Shown: positions 52,498 through 61,984 of the stretch, one piece after another | Position numbering within the stretch: position 1 is the stretch's first letter | Layout: each line of letters starts with the position of its first letter | NCBI RefSeq assembly: GCF_001244995.1 | Contig: NZ_LN869529.1 | Span: 1,157,264 to 1,221,263, forward strand | From: Intestinimonas massiliensis (ex Afouda et al. 2020) | GTDB lineage: Bacteria > Bacillota > Clostridia > Oscillospirales > Oscillospiraceae | Length of the DNA: 64,000 nucleotides | Direction: 5' to 3' | Notes under the pieces: generated by a model | The model's database searches: none | What the model saw: only the letters and a program-made list of their open reading frames with translations | Told to the model about the DNA's origin: nothing | Translations under genes and position numbers: made by a program

Positions 52498-53886
52498 TTA
52501 ATCCCCAAACACCGAACTGGTGTTGGAGGAGACGACCTCCCCGGGGCTCTCGGAGGAGTTGGCCTCCGACCACGCCCGCTCCAGGGCCGCCCAGTCGCGG
52601 ACCGGCCGCAGACCGGTCCAGACCTCGTAGACATTCCCATCCTTGTCGTACTTCGGGTCATAATTGTGGGAGTTGGTGGCCTCCTGCACGTCGGCGTAGT
52701 ACCACTTGGCCGTATCCGTGTTGTCCGGCCAGGTGATCATATCGTCCAGCAGGTAGTCCTTGTGGGGCGCGCGCTCCAGGACCCGGTTGATGATGGTAAT
52801 GGCCTCCGCCCGGGTGATGTCGTTGTCGGGCCGGAAGGTGCCGTCGGTGTAGCCCTTGACCAGATCGTTCATGTACGCCCGGTTGATCTCGTTGCTGGCC
52901 CAGTGCCCGCCGATGTCGCTGAACTGGTCCTCCCCCTCGTACTCGCCGCCGAAGAAGCGGACGGCGATGGCGGCGAACTCGGCACGGGTGATGGACGCGT
53001 CGGGATCAAACAGATTGCCCGGCTTGCCGTAGAGGATACCGGCGTTGGACAGAGTGGACACAGCGTTGTTGTACCAGGCGCCAGCATCCACGTCGCCGTA
53101 GGAATTGCTCTGGCTCCAGTAGTGGCCGCGGGAGTCCTCCGTCAGCAGACGGAAGAAGATGGTGGCCACCTCGGCGCGGGTGATCTCGGCCTCGGGATGG
53201 ACCAAGCCGTCGTCCCGGCCGATGATGTAGGCAAAGTGGTCGCCCTTCTCCAGCTCGGGCAGGGGACCCAGAGGCGGATTCGTCTCAGGGATTTCGGTCC
53301 CGCCGCCACCGCCGCCGCCACCGCCGGGGATGTACTCAGCGGTGAACACCCACGCCACCGCGCCCTGCAGGCCCTGGAGGCCGTTCCCAGCCGTCAGGGG
53401 GATGTTCAAAGTGACGCTCAAGTCCAGCGTGTCGCTGCTCTTCAATTTTCCCAGTTTGACGCCCTCGGCCAGGCTTCCCTCGGCCAGGACGGTCTCCCCC
53501 TGCTTTACCGTCAGGGTGACGCCCTCCGCATCCAGGAGCTCGGCGTAGTCCAGCTTCTCGTCGGCGCTGATGCCGTCCCCCTCCGACTCGACCTTGAGGT
53601 ACATGTTGACCGAGCCTCTCCCCGTGCCGGACACCTTGACCTTGATCGCCTGGCTGACAGCGTCGCCCGGCATCAGGTTTTTCAGGTCCCGGAAGAGGTC
53701 GGGGTACTGATGGCCGTGTTCGTCACTGTAGGCGGCCACGTTGGTGAATTGGAACTGTTTTACACTGTGGTCATAGGTGACCGTCGGCACGCCGTCATCC
53801 GCCAGGGCGGTGACCGCCACGAGGCCCACCATCAGCGCCGCCGCCAGACCCATGGACAGCAGGGCGCGCAATTTGGTTTTCTTCAT
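52498..53886 (-). CDS. Secreted protein with C-terminal SLH domains
   Basis: This 462-aa protein has a signal peptide (LAAALMVGLVAVTALADD) and an N-terminal beta-rich domain (residues ~35-205). A nine-Gly linker and three SLH-type repeats follow (FAYIIGRDDGLVHPEAEITR, AGILYGKPGNLFDPDASITR, LVKGYTDGTFRPDNDITRAE). SLH domains hold proteins on the cell wall. It is the last gene of the SipW locus, so it may anchor the locus products (inference). Confidence 0.88.
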   Translation of the reverse strand: MKKTKLRALLSMGLAAALMVGLVAVTALADDGVPTVTYDHSVKQFQFTNVAAYSDEHGHQYPDLFRDLKNLMPGDAVSQAIKVKVSGTGRGSVNMYLKVESEGDGISADEKLDYAELLDAEGVTLTVKQGETVLAEGSLAEGVKLGKLKSSDTLDLSVTLNIPLTAGNGLQGLQGAVAWVFTAEYIPGGGGGGGGGTEIPETNPPLGPLPELEKGDHFAYIIGRDDGLVHPEAEITRAEVATIFFRLLTEDSRGHYWSQSNSYGDVDAGAWYNNAVSTLSNAGILYGKPGNLFDPDASITRAEFAAIAVRFFGGEYEGEDQFSDIGGHWASNEINRAYMNDLVKGYTDGTFRPDNDITRAEAITIINRVLERAPHKDYLLDDMITWPDNTDTAKWYYADVQEATNSHNYDPKYDKDGNVYEVWTGLRPVRDWAALERAWSEANSSESPGEVVSSNTSSVFGD

Positions 53887-53900
53887 AGCATGTCACCTCC

Positions 53901-54500
53901 TCACGGTTGCTGAATTCGAAGCATCGTGCCATTGACTCCGGTCACTGCGCCCCCCTTGGCTGTCCCCCACATGGCCGTTACAGCTCTTGTGGGATCAGCC
54001 TGAATGGAGTCGGCCATGACCTGGAGGTTCATATGGTAGCCGTTCTCCGTCCTAACGGTCGCCTTTTCGAGCAAAACCGCTGTATAGGCTCCCGGGGCCA
54101 CTGGGGTCTGGTAGTAATAATAGCCGTCAGAACCTTTCAGCCATCCTGCCCCCGGGAACGTTCCCTCAATCTTCAAACCCTCCAGGCTGGCGGGCTCCCC
54201 CACTGGATTTTTCCCCTCTGCATCAGAGGTCCAGGTGGGAATCAGCGCCACACGGATATAGGCTTCCACCTCGCCGGTGTTTTTCACCTGGACATTGCTT
54301 TTGGTCTGTTTGTCAAATCCTTCTTCAATCTCCACGCCCGGCGTGGCAACGGTGAAGGTGTTAGTGATAGCGTTGGTGTGGGCGGTGAGCCAGGCCAGAG
54401 TACCACCCACCGACATGAACAGCACCATAAGAAGGGCTGCCGCAGCCAGCGGCGTCAGCCTGCGCCTCTTCAAAACGCGCTTTCCTCGATAACTCGCCAT
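53901..54500 (-). CDS. SipW-type secreted protein 4
   Basis: This 199-aa protein has a SipW-cognate signal region (MSVGGTLAWLTAHTNAITNT followed by FTV) with a basic N-terminus, the mark of TasA/CalY-like biofilm matrix proteins. The rest is beta-rich with YYYYQTPVAPGAY and VMADSIQ. It begins 3 nt after the giant gene stops and ends 14 nt before the SLH gene starts. Confidence 0.85.
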   Translation of the reverse strand: MASYRGKRVLKRRRLTPLAAAALLMVLFMSVGGTLAWLTAHTNAITNTFTVATPGVEIEEGFDKQTKSNVQVKNTGEVEAYIRVALIPTWTSDAEGKNPVGEPASLEGLKIEGTFPGAGWLKGSDGYYYYQTPVAPGAYTAVLLEKATVRTENGYHMNLQVMADSIQADPTRAVTAMWGTAKGGAVTGVNGTMLRIQQP

Positions 54501-54503
54501 GGC

Positions 54504-57500
54504 TTACACCTCCTCCCCGTTCAGCTCAAGTTTCTTTTCCGGCAGGGCTGCAGGCTGGATGTCCTGTGCCTGATTCGTGGTCACCACATGAAACACGTTG
54601 TCCGCCTTGTCGCTGGCGCCAAACCAGTTGCTGGTCTTCTCGTTGGTAAAGGAGACGGTCCCGGCGCCGCCACCGGGGACGGTGACATCCTTGCTGGCGT
54701 CACCCTCACACTCGTACTTCCAAGACCAGCCGGTGCGCTCGGCGACGGTGTAGCTTCCGGCGGTCAGGCCCTGAATCGTCGTGCTGCCCTTGCCGTCGGC
54801 ATCGCAGCTTATGACCACCGTGTAGGTCTTGCCCCCACCTGTTACATCAAAGATGAAGTCCTGCTCCACCCCGCCCACGACGGTTTTTTCGATGGTCAAG
54901 CTGCCCTGGTTGGGCTCAAACTTGGCGTAGTAGGTGGCGGCCACGTTCTTGCCGTCTACCTTTTCAGGAACATACTTGCTGTCAGCAGACACCCGGTTCG
55001 TGCAGGCCGCGTCGCTGTACCAGCCCACGAAGCGGTATTCCTCACTGCTGGCCGCGGCGGTGGAGCCATTGGCGGTGCCGCTGAGGACTTTTACGGTCTC
55101 GCTGGCGGGGACAACCGTGCCGCAGCCCTCCGGGCCAACCACCTGATAGTGGATAGCGACCGTCTTCTCCTGATAGTAGAAGGTAATGACGTTCAGCTTG
55201 GCCTCCGTCTGGCTTTCCTCAATGCGAATGTTCAGGGTCTGGGGGGTGGAAGTCACTAGGTCATAGTCCTCAATGGAGATGGCCGCCTCGGAAATGACCG
55301 CCCCATACCTGCCTTTGCCGTTCTTGGGTTCTGCCAGCGGTTTACCAGTCCCCTGCTCCAGATAGCGCACCTGATAGGGGTACTCATTTCGGATGTAATA
55401 CAGCTTGAGCTCCAAGCCGCCGGCCGTCAGTTCGCCGCTGGCTACCGCACCCGGCACCGCAGAGTCATAGGTAAAGCCGGGGATGGTGAGGGGGTCGGCG
55501 GTGTAGGTCGTGCCGATGTCGCCCACAGCCTGGGAGGAGGCGTACTCCGTCCAGGTCGCCCCGTCGGTATTCTGGGTGTAGTGGGTGATCTTGTAGTAGG
55601 CGTGGGTGGTATCCTTGGTATAGTAGAAGATGATCTCGTTGACCGCGCCCTCTTCCGCGCTGACTACCAGACGCTTCTGGTAGGCGTCGGGCATCATGCC
55701 GGAGACGGGCACGAAGGTCTCGGTGACCACGGCCTTCCGGTTGTTGTCGACCGTCTTTGTATCAGCCACGGGTTCACCAGTCTCTTTGTTCAGGTACCGG
55801 ACGGTGTAGGGTACAGCATCCTTCTGGATGTACTCGAAGGTAAAGATGTTCTTGGTCGGGTCGTCAATGTCAATGGTCAGGGAGTGGGACTTCACCACGG
55901 GGAAGTAGCCCTCCTGATAGCCGTCATAGAGGTCGGCGCCGCCCTTGGCCTCAAAGGTCTTGGTGACGCCCGCCAGACCGGAGCCAGTGGTGGGCGCGGC
56001 GATCTCGGTGTCAGTGCCCTGGAGCTTGTAGGAGATGGTATATTCCATCAGTGTGTTGGAGCTCCACTTGCCGTAAACCTTCAGATCCTTGTTGACGGGC
56101 ATGTTGGCAAAGTCAAAGGCCTTCTCCACGCCGTTGTCCAGGTAGAACCAGCCCACAAAGGTATAGCTGCCGTTGGCAGGGGCCTCGGGAGCCGGGTCCA
56201 CCAAACTACCGTGGGAGACCGTCTGGTCGGGGTGGGTGTCGAGTTTGGTCCCAGCCTCCAGCGCGGCCTTATCCAGATAGAACTCCACCGTGTGGGTGAC
56301 GGGCACCCACTTGGCATAGAGGCTGAGCGCCACCTCTCCATTCACATTATTGGGTCCAGCGGGCATAGTGTGTGCGGAAAAAACAAATTCCTCTCCGGAG
56401 CATTCAGGGTTTAAATACCAACCAGCGAACGTCACAGAACCGGGCTCATACTTTGCAGGCACCTGATCATCCGTTGGAACATAGGCATAGCTGCTCAGAT
56501 TTTTTTGATAGGGGATATTTTCTTCCGTGTGAATTAGCTCTGTAGGATTGTAGAACACAATGTCAAAAGAGTTCCGGGTATAATAGAGATACATTTCTTT
56601 GCTTACCTTGTTAAAAATGGTGTTGGGATAATAGTCACCTTTCGTAAAGCCAATGATCTCATGAAACTCTTCAGATTCCGTTAAACGTCCACTATTCGGC
56701 AAGTACACTGTTTTATACAGGTCGTACTTCTTCCCACCGTGTTCATGTGCTCCGGTACCGTCCAAGGACTCGACATAATAGTACAGCGTGGCACTATCGT
56801 CTGTATTATTCCTTGTAAACGTGATATTCTCACTGGGCATAGTGTCAATAGACAGTACATTTGTGCCAGGTTTGAATGTCTGACATCCGTCGGGAACTTT
56901 CCACTCTGTACCTTTATATGTTGTCCCGTTAGTTCCAACAATTGGGAACATAGTATGAATATCCGCGCCCCACTTATCCGTGATTGTCGCAACAGTATTG
57001 TTGCTTGCCCGGAAGGTCAGCGTAAAGGTGGTGCGGTCGTAATAGACATTGACCACGCTTGAGCCATCGGCGGCCACGGTTACAGTGTCGGAGCGAACAA
57101 ATGTCCACAACTTGGGGTCCAGGCCCGCGCTGCCCATGTAGCAACTGGAGGTATGGGTGTGTTCCGTTTTGCCACAGCCCAAGCAGGCATCGGTGTGGGT
57201 GTGGGTACCCTCAGTCTTGCCACAGATAGTGGGAGCAATCGACCCTGATGCTGTAGATCCTGTGTAGTAGTACCACGTACCCTTAATATAAATATAGGTA
57301 TCAAACTTTCCCTCATACACCTGACCCTCAGCAGGGTTCTTCGGCTTTCCAGTGCTGCCGGTAATAGCCCTATCTCCTACTCCAGCATAGCAGTCGGTAC
57401 TGTGTGTATGGCTACTCTGCCCGCAGGTATAGCATGTATCGTCATGAGTATGCTCCTTCTGACCACAAATCAGGAAGCCGTCCTCACTATAAGTAAACTC

Positions 57501-59039
57501 CGTGCCGGGCTTTACATTGACTTCCGCAGAGTCGAGATAGGAATATTCCTCGTCATCCGCGTTCTCGCCCCAGAACACAATCGTGACCTTAGCGGTGTTG
57601 TCCGGCTGCCAAAGCGCCTTGTAGGTCTTATTTGCGGCGGGCATTTCGTCGGGCAGATCCACAACAGTCGTTCCGTCCTCAGACCACCCCTTGAAGGTAT
57701 ACCCAGCCTTGGTGGGCGTACCCACATTACCGATGGGCGTGCCGTAGCGGGCGTAGATGGGCTCCACGCCGTAGCCGCCGTCCAGGTCGAACAGCATCAG
57801 ACTGTAGATGCGGTCATAGTAGACCTCCACCACGGTGCTGCCGTCGGCGGCGATGGCGGGCTTCTCATACAGCAGGGCGTAGAACCCCTCATAGGTCTTG
57901 GCCACCTCGGGCACGTTGGAGTTGGTCAGGCCCTGCCTGGTCTCCCGCCCTACCTCCGTATACTGGTCGTTGTCCACGTTCTGCTGATAGTGGATGACGG
58001 TGTAGTCCACGTTGGTGGGCTTGTAGACCACGGTGATCGTGTGGTCCTCTTGAATGTTGGTATAGTTCAGTTCAATGGAGGAAGAGGTTTCCGCCGCTTC
58101 GCCCACATAGGGCAGATAGCCCTGCACGACCGGGAAGGTGACCGTAGCGCTGAAGCTGCTGCCCGCGGCCAGGCTGGCGGTGTAGGGGTCGGCTACCATC
58201 TCGCCATTCTCGAACACATAGTGGATGACCACATTGTAGGTCGCCGGGGTAGGCGTCTCATTCGCCAGAAGCATCCGCTTCAGGGAATAACCATGGACCA
58301 CAGGGGTGCTGTAGTCCACTGCGCCGGCCTCCTCGCCGGAGGCATCCTCCCCTTCCGCCGCTGGCTCCTCGGTGGGCGCAGGGGCCTCAGGTTCCTCGGT
58401 GGCCGCGGGGGCCTCGGGTTCCTCGGTGGGCGCGGGGGCCTCAGGTTCCTCGGTGGGCGCCGGGGTCTCGGGTTCCTCGGTGGCCGCCGGGGCCTCGGGT
58501 TCCTCGGTGGGCGCAGGGGCCTCGGGTTCCTCGGTAGGCGCGGGGGCCTCGGGTTCCTCCACAGGCTCCTCCGGCAGCTCGACCACGGCAGGCTCAGTCA
58601 CGATGGCCACCACCGGCTCCTCCGGCAGCTCAATGACGGTGGGCTCGGTCACAGTGACCACCACAGGCTCGCTCAGGATGGTCTCCCCGCCGATGACACT
58701 GCGGCAGCGCACATAGGCCTGGCCGTTCTCGTCCAGCAGGTTGACCACCATAGGGTAGCTCAAATTACACTCCGCCTCGGTCTGGCCAAAGATATCCACC
58801 CACAGCTCCGGGGATTCCATCACCCGGATCTGCCACTGATAGGTCTCGGCGTCCGCAGGGTCTGCCGTGAGGACCGTCTTTTCGTTTTCCGGCAGCTCGA
58901 CCGCCTCGACCGCGTCCTCCTCCAGCATCAGGGCGAGTGTACTCACATCCGGCTCGAGCCCCGGCTCAAAGGCGTAGGCTGGGACCATGCCCGCAAGCAG
59001 ACCCAGGCACAGCGCCAGCGCCAAAATTCGTTTCTTCAT
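54504..59039 (-). CDS. Giant 1511-aa repeat surface protein
   Basis: It has a signal peptide (ILALALCLGLLAGMVPAYAF) and a Pro/Glu/Ala tract with about seven copies of EEPEAPAPT (residues ~160-230). Many InlB B-repeat/MucBP-like units follow (FDLDGGYGVEPIYARYGTPI, GKWSSN, VRYLNKETGEPVADTKTV), as do His/Cys stretches (CGKTEGTHTHTDACLGCGKT). A C-terminal SpaA-like domain (SLTIEKTVVGGVEQDFIFDV) is present. There is no LPXTG signal. Such proteins act as adhesins or matrix scaffolds. It is encoded in the SipW operon. Confidence 0.88.
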   Translation of the reverse strand: MKKRILALALCLGLLAGMVPAYAFEPGLEPDVSTLALMLEEDAVEAVELPENEKTVLTADPADAETYQWQIRVMESPELWVDIFGQTEAECNLSYPMVVNLLDENGQAYVRCRSVIGGETILSEPVVVTVTEPTVIELPEEPVVAIVTEPAVVELPEEPVEEPEAPAPTEEPEAPAPTEEPEAPAATEEPETPAPTEEPEAPAPTEEPEAPAATEEPEAPAPTEEPAAEGEDASGEEAGAVDYSTPVVHGYSLKRMLLANETPTPATYNVVIHYVFENGEMVADPYTASLAAGSSFSATVTFPVVQGYLPYVGEAAETSSSIELNYTNIQEDHTITVVYKPTNVDYTVIHYQQNVDNDQYTEVGRETRQGLTNSNVPEVAKTYEGFYALLYEKPAIAADGSTVVEVYYDRIYSLMLFDLDGGYGVEPIYARYGTPIGNVGTPTKAGYTFKGWSEDGTTVVDLPDEMPAANKTYKALWQPDNTAKVTIVFWGENADDEEYSYLDSAEVNVKPGTEFTYSEDGFLICGQKEHTHDDTCYTCGQSSHTHSTDCYAGVGDRAITGSTGKPKNPAEGQVYEGKFDTYIYIKGTWYYYTGSTASGSIAPTICGKTEGTHTHTDACLGCGKTEHTHTSSCYMGSAGLDPKLWTFVRSDTVTVAADGSSVVNVYYDRTTFTLTFRASNNTVATITDKWGADIHTMFPIVGTNGTTYKGTEWKVPDGCQTFKPGTNVLSIDTMPSENITFTRNNTDDSATLYYYVESLDGTGAHEHGGKKYDLYKTVYLPNSGRLTESEEFHEIIGFTKGDYYPNTIFNKVSKEMYLYYTRNSFDIVFYNPTELIHTEENIPYQKNLSSYAYVPTDDQVPAKYEPGSVTFAGWYLNPECSGEEFVFSAHTMPAGPNNVNGEVALSLYAKWVPVTHTVEFYLDKAALEAGTKLDTHPDQTVSHGSLVDPAPEAPANGSYTFVGWFYLDNGVEKAFDFANMPVNKDLKVYGKWSSNTLMEYTISYKLQGTDTEIAAPTTGSGLAGVTKTFEAKGGADLYDGYQEGYFPVVKSHSLTIDIDDPTKNIFTFEYIQKDAVPYTVRYLNKETGEPVADTKTVDNNRKAVVTETFVPVSGMMPDAYQKRLVVSAEEGAVNEIIFYYTKDTTHAYYKITHYTQNTDGATWTEYASSQAVGDIGTTYTADPLTIPGFTYDSAVPGAVASGELTAGGLELKLYYIRNEYPYQVRYLEQGTGKPLAEPKNGKGRYGAVISEAAISIEDYDLVTSTPQTLNIRIEESQTEAKLNVITFYYQEKTVAIHYQVVGPEGCGTVVPASETVKVLSGTANGSTAAASSEEYRFVGWYSDAACTNRVSADSKYVPEKVDGKNVAATYYAKFEPNQGSLTIEKTVVGGVEQDFIFDVTGGGKTYTVVISCDADGKGSTTIQGLTAGSYTVAERTGWSWKYECEGDASKDVTVPGGGAGTVSFTNEKTSNWFGASDKADNVFHVVTTNQAQDIQPAALPEKKLELNGEEV
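58366..58560 (-). repeat. 27-bp tandem repeat in the giant gene
   Basis: About seven units of 27 bp encode EEPEAPAPT with EEPEAPAAT and EEPETPAPT variants. Such arrays can change copy number by slippage. Confidence 0.85.
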
Positions 59040-59065
59040 CCTAAGTCACACCTCTTTTCCGGGCG

Positions 59066-59647
59066 TCACGCCGCCGCCGGCCAGCCCTGCACGTCCAGGA
59101 CCGTGCCCCCGGCCGGGATCGGATTGTTCTTCACCTGCACCGCCTGGGCCTCAATGTCGATGGCAACGGTGCAATTCTGATATGCATTGCCCATATCGGC
59201 CGAGAAGGTGACGGTATCAAACAGGGCCACGCGGTTTTCCACGCCGGAGGCCACAGGCTCGGCGCAGTAATACCAGCCGTCCTTTTGCAGCCACTTCCGG
59301 GCATCCACATTCAGCGACACCACATCGCCGGAGAGCGGCGTGCCATCCGCCCCGGTGACGGTCACCGCCACCTTCACACGGGTATAGAAGGGCTGGCTGC
59401 CGCTGTTCTCCACATAGGGGATCTTGGACACCGACTGGCCGGGCATCACGCCGGTGATCGGCTCGTCGGGATACTCGGCCAGTTGGCCGTCCGCACCCTG
59501 CTGCATCTCGTGCAGGGTCAGCTCCACGGTGCCGGTGGTAATCACGTTGGTGGCTCTGCCCTCCGCCGTGAAGTAGGCCAGGGTGCCCAGGGCGCACAGG
59601 GCCAGCACCGCGGCGATCACGCCGGCAATCGCAAGTCGTTTCTTCAT
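59066..59647 (-). CDS. SipW-type secreted protein 3
   Basis: This 193-aa protein begins with a SipW-cognate signal (ALCALGTLAYFTAEGRATNV followed by IT) and continues as a TasA/CalY-like beta-sandwich (GTVELTLHEMQQG, MPGQSVSKIPYVENSGSQPF). It lies after a strong intra-operon hairpin and 26 nt before the giant gene. Confidence 0.85.
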   Translation of the reverse strand: MKKRLAIAGVIAAVLALCALGTLAYFTAEGRATNVITTGTVELTLHEMQQGADGQLAEYPDEPITGVMPGQSVSKIPYVENSGSQPFYTRVKVAVTVTGADGTPLSGDVVSLNVDARKWLQKDGWYYCAEPVASGVENRVALFDTVTFSADMGNAYQNCTVAIDIEAQAVQVKNNPIPAGGTVLDVQGWPAAA

Positions 59648-59777
59648 CCTCTTACCGCCTTTCCGTCCGGAATCGAATGCTCTCTATGTTCACTGCTGTT
59701 CTCACAGGAATGGTCAAAGTCATGTGCGGGGATGGGGTCTGCAAGGGGTCTTTTCTGGCAGGGAGGCCGAAATCAAT

Positions 59778-59808
59778 GGCGGAGGGGAGGGGGAAACTCC
59801 CCTCCGCC
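59778..59808 (-). terminator. Intra-operon hairpin
   Basis: GGCGGAGGGGAG/CTCCCCTCCGCC forms a 12-bp perfect stem in the 199-bp gap. The trailing sequence has few T residues, so it may attenuate or stabilise rather than fully terminate. Confidence 0.55.
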
Positions 59809-59846
59809 CGTTATGTCTGGGAACCGGTACCGCTGGGAATGGGAAA

Positions 59847-60497
59847 TCAAGCCAGAAGGGTCTCGTCGGGGAACAGAGCCTTGAACGCCTCAGCGCGGGC
59901 GGCCTGCTTGGCGTCCGGATCCTCGGTGGTGTAGAAGCCCTCGGCCTGGATGGCGTAGGCAGTAATCACGATGCTGTAAGTACCGTCAGCCTTAATCATG
60001 TCCTGAGTCACGGTCGCGGGAACAGTGACCTCGTCAAAGTAGGTCACGGACTCGCCCGCCGCCTTGGGGCTGAGCACGCCCAGGATGACATAGCCTTTCT
60101 CGATGTCAGCGGCCATGATCTTGGGTTTGACAGTGCTGGAGAACCAGGCGCTGATCATTTCCTTGGGGTCGCTAACCTTCTGGGCAGTTGCCCAGTCCTT
60201 GATGAGCTTCCGGAAATCATCCGAGAGCTGTACCTTCATAAAGGTGTAGGCAGTCTGGCTGCCCTGCGCAACGTTGATGGTGGGGTCCTTGGCGATGGTC
60301 TTGCCGGGGATCAGGCGGACGTCGTCCGCACTCGTATCGCCCAGCCAGCCAGGCTCGGTCAGGGTGATGTCCACGTTGCCCACGGTAAAGGTGTTGGTCT
60401 TGCTATCAGTGTCAGTGAAGTAGGCCAGAGACGCACCGATGACCAGAGTGGCCAGCATGCAGACGGCCAGAGCGGCAGTCAGAATCTTTTTCTTCAT
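59847..60497 (-). CDS. SipW-type secreted protein 2 (TasA/CalY-like)
   Basis: This 216-aa protein has the SipW-type signal (LVIGASLAYFTDTDSKTNTF) followed by TVGNVDITLTEPGW, the usual TasA/CalY opening, and a beta-rich body with FDEVTVPATVTQDM and SIVITAYAIQAEGF. These proteins form extracellular fibres in Bacillus; fibre formation here is inferred. Confidence 0.88.
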   Translation of the reverse strand: MKKKILTAALAVCMLATLVIGASLAYFTDTDSKTNTFTVGNVDITLTEPGWLGDTSADDVRLIPGKTIAKDPTINVAQGSQTAYTFMKVQLSDDFRKLIKDWATAQKVSDPKEMISAWFSSTVKPKIMAADIEKGYVILGVLSPKAAGESVTYFDEVTVPATVTQDMIKADGTYSIVITAYAIQAEGFYTTEDPDAKQAARAEAFKALFPDETLLA

Positions 60498-60551
60498 GAT
60501 CCAGCTTTCCTTTCTTATCTTATTTCTTAACTATGTAGTATGGCTTACTAA

Positions 60552-61130
60552 TTAAGTAGCGGAAACCGTTTCCCAAGCGACCTGAACGGGAGTCTTGCTC
60601 TCAGTTCCCGTAATGCCAGCAGACTGGATGGCGTAGGCCTGGAAAGACAGGGTGGCATTTGCATCCAGTGTAGTAATGCTGTCCTTAACAGTAATGGTAT
60701 TCTCTGCAAGAACTTCATAAGATACATCCGAAGTGGTTGCATCCACAGTACGGTAATAGATGCCGGAACCTTCCGTCAGTTCCGTCCAACCAGCGGCAAT
60801 GGTATATGCGAAGTTGGCATCAAAGCTGTTGCCTTTTACTACTTTTACAAACAAATAGCATGCTTCACTGTTAGCCTTAACGACGACCTTAGCTTCTTTC
60901 TCAATGTTTACGCCAGGGCTAACCTTATAAGTCTGGGCTTTCGCTTCAGTCTCGGCATCCAGGAAGGTATTCTTGCCGATTTCTTTCTCTTGCAGGGTAA
61001 TATCAACCTGCCCGACCGTAAAGGTGTTGGTGATGGTCGATGTCTGCGCAGTCAGCCAGGCCAGCGTGCCACCGATGCCGATGGCCACGGCCAGCGCCAG
61101 GGAAAGTACCAGGGTCAGTGTCTTTTTCAT
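60552..61130 (-). CDS. SipW-type secreted protein 1 (TasA/CalY-like)
   Basis: This 192-aa protein starts at ATG 61130 with GGAG upstream. It has the SipW-type signal (IGGTLAWLTAQTSTITNTFT), followed by VGQVDITLQEKEIG, and a beta-sandwich ending with LSFQAYAIQSAGI. It is the first substrate gene after sipW, 58 nt downstream. Confidence 0.88.
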   Translation of the reverse strand: MKKTLTLVLSLALAVAIGIGGTLAWLTAQTSTITNTFTVGQVDITLQEKEIGKNTFLDAETEAKAQTYKVSPGVNIEKEAKVVVKANSEACYLFVKVVKGNSFDANFAYTIAAGWTELTEGSGIYYRTVDATTSDVSYEVLAENTITVKDSITTLDANATLSFQAYAIQSAGITGTESKTPVQVAWETVSAT

Positions 61131-61188
61131 GTGTTTTCTTCTCCTTTCTTCTCTTGGGGTCGCTTGTTTTGGGTACCGGGTAAGTTTA

Positions 61189-61755
61189 TCAAATGCCTTT
61201 CGGCTTTCCCCCTGTATCAGGCTGGGCGGCGCGCTTTTTCTCCGCCGCCTTCCGGTCGGACTTTTCCGCCCATTTGAGCAGCTCGGGCGTGAACAGAAGC
61301 ACCAGCAGCACGCCGATGACGCTCCAGCCCACATACATGCCGGGCGGATGGGTGAGAAAATTGGACAGATAGCCCAGCTTGGGTATGCAAAACACCGGCT
61401 TACCGATCAAATTCTTGAAGTGGACCGGCGCGCCGTCCACGGCGTCGTTGGCGTCGCCCTTGGTGGTGAAGCGCTGGTTCTCGCCGTCAATGTCCACCAC
61501 CCGGTGGGTGGCCACCACCAGGTCCTCGTTCATGACAAAGGTGATGGGGTCCCCCACCTGAATCTGCTCCGCCGGGACCTTTTTGACATAAATCAGCGCG
61601 CCGGTGGGGTAGGTGGGCTCCATACTGCCGCTGAGGACCACGAAGGGGGTCAGCCCCACCAGCCGCACGCCCACCAGCAGCACCGCCAGCAGAACGACCG
61701 CCGCCACCAGCACCGTCGTCACGATATTCCACAGCCTTTTCAGCAGCGTGGGCAT
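61189..61755 (-). CDS. sipW: SipW-type signal peptidase I
   Basis: This 188-aa membrane protease has two predicted membrane helices and the ER/archaeal-type Ser-His catalytic pair: Ser in VVLSGSMEPTYPTGALI and His in VVATHRVVDIDGE, instead of the Ser-Lys dyad of usual bacterial enzymes. SipW processes TasA-like substrates, four of which follow in the operon. GGGAGGG precedes ATG 61755. Confidence 0.93.
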   Translation of the reverse strand: MPTLLKRLWNIVTTVLVAAVVLLAVLLVGVRLVGLTPFVVLSGSMEPTYPTGALIYVKKVPAEQIQVGDPITFVMNEDLVVATHRVVDIDGENQRFTTKGDANDAVDGAPVHFKNLIGKPVFCIPKLGYLSNFLTHPPGMYVGWSVIGVLLVLLFTPELLKWAEKSDRKAAEKKRAAQPDTGGKPKGI

Positions 61756-61984
61756 CGGCTTCCCTCCCGTTTGGTTACAAATTTCATTTTTGCTGCGCTG
61801 TTTGGCGCAATCATGCGCTTTTTCTTGTGTCGCATCAAATTCCTACAAATATGCTTTGTTTTCTCAATTTTACACAGAACATGGAACTATTTGTATGGTA
61901 ACACTTTCGTGCAAGGAAGTCTACGCATAAAAGCAAAAAATTTTTACTAATCACTTCTCTTTTTGTAACCAAAGCATGCGTCCC
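61709..61984. repeat. Duplication copy 1 upstream of sipW
   Basis: This segment spans the sipW head (CGATATTCCACAGC), the intergenic region and a recombinase-tail remnant. Its flanks match 62014-62289 in the same orientation (for example GTTACAAATTTCATTTTT and TCTACGCATAAAAGCAAAAA). The inner ~110 bp matches the other copy in reverse orientation. Confidence 0.75.

Noticed and set aside
57402-59180. Plus-strand frame antisense to the giant surface gene
   Set aside because: Repetitive Gly/Leu translation of the repeat tract; the minus-strand gene has signal peptide and domains.
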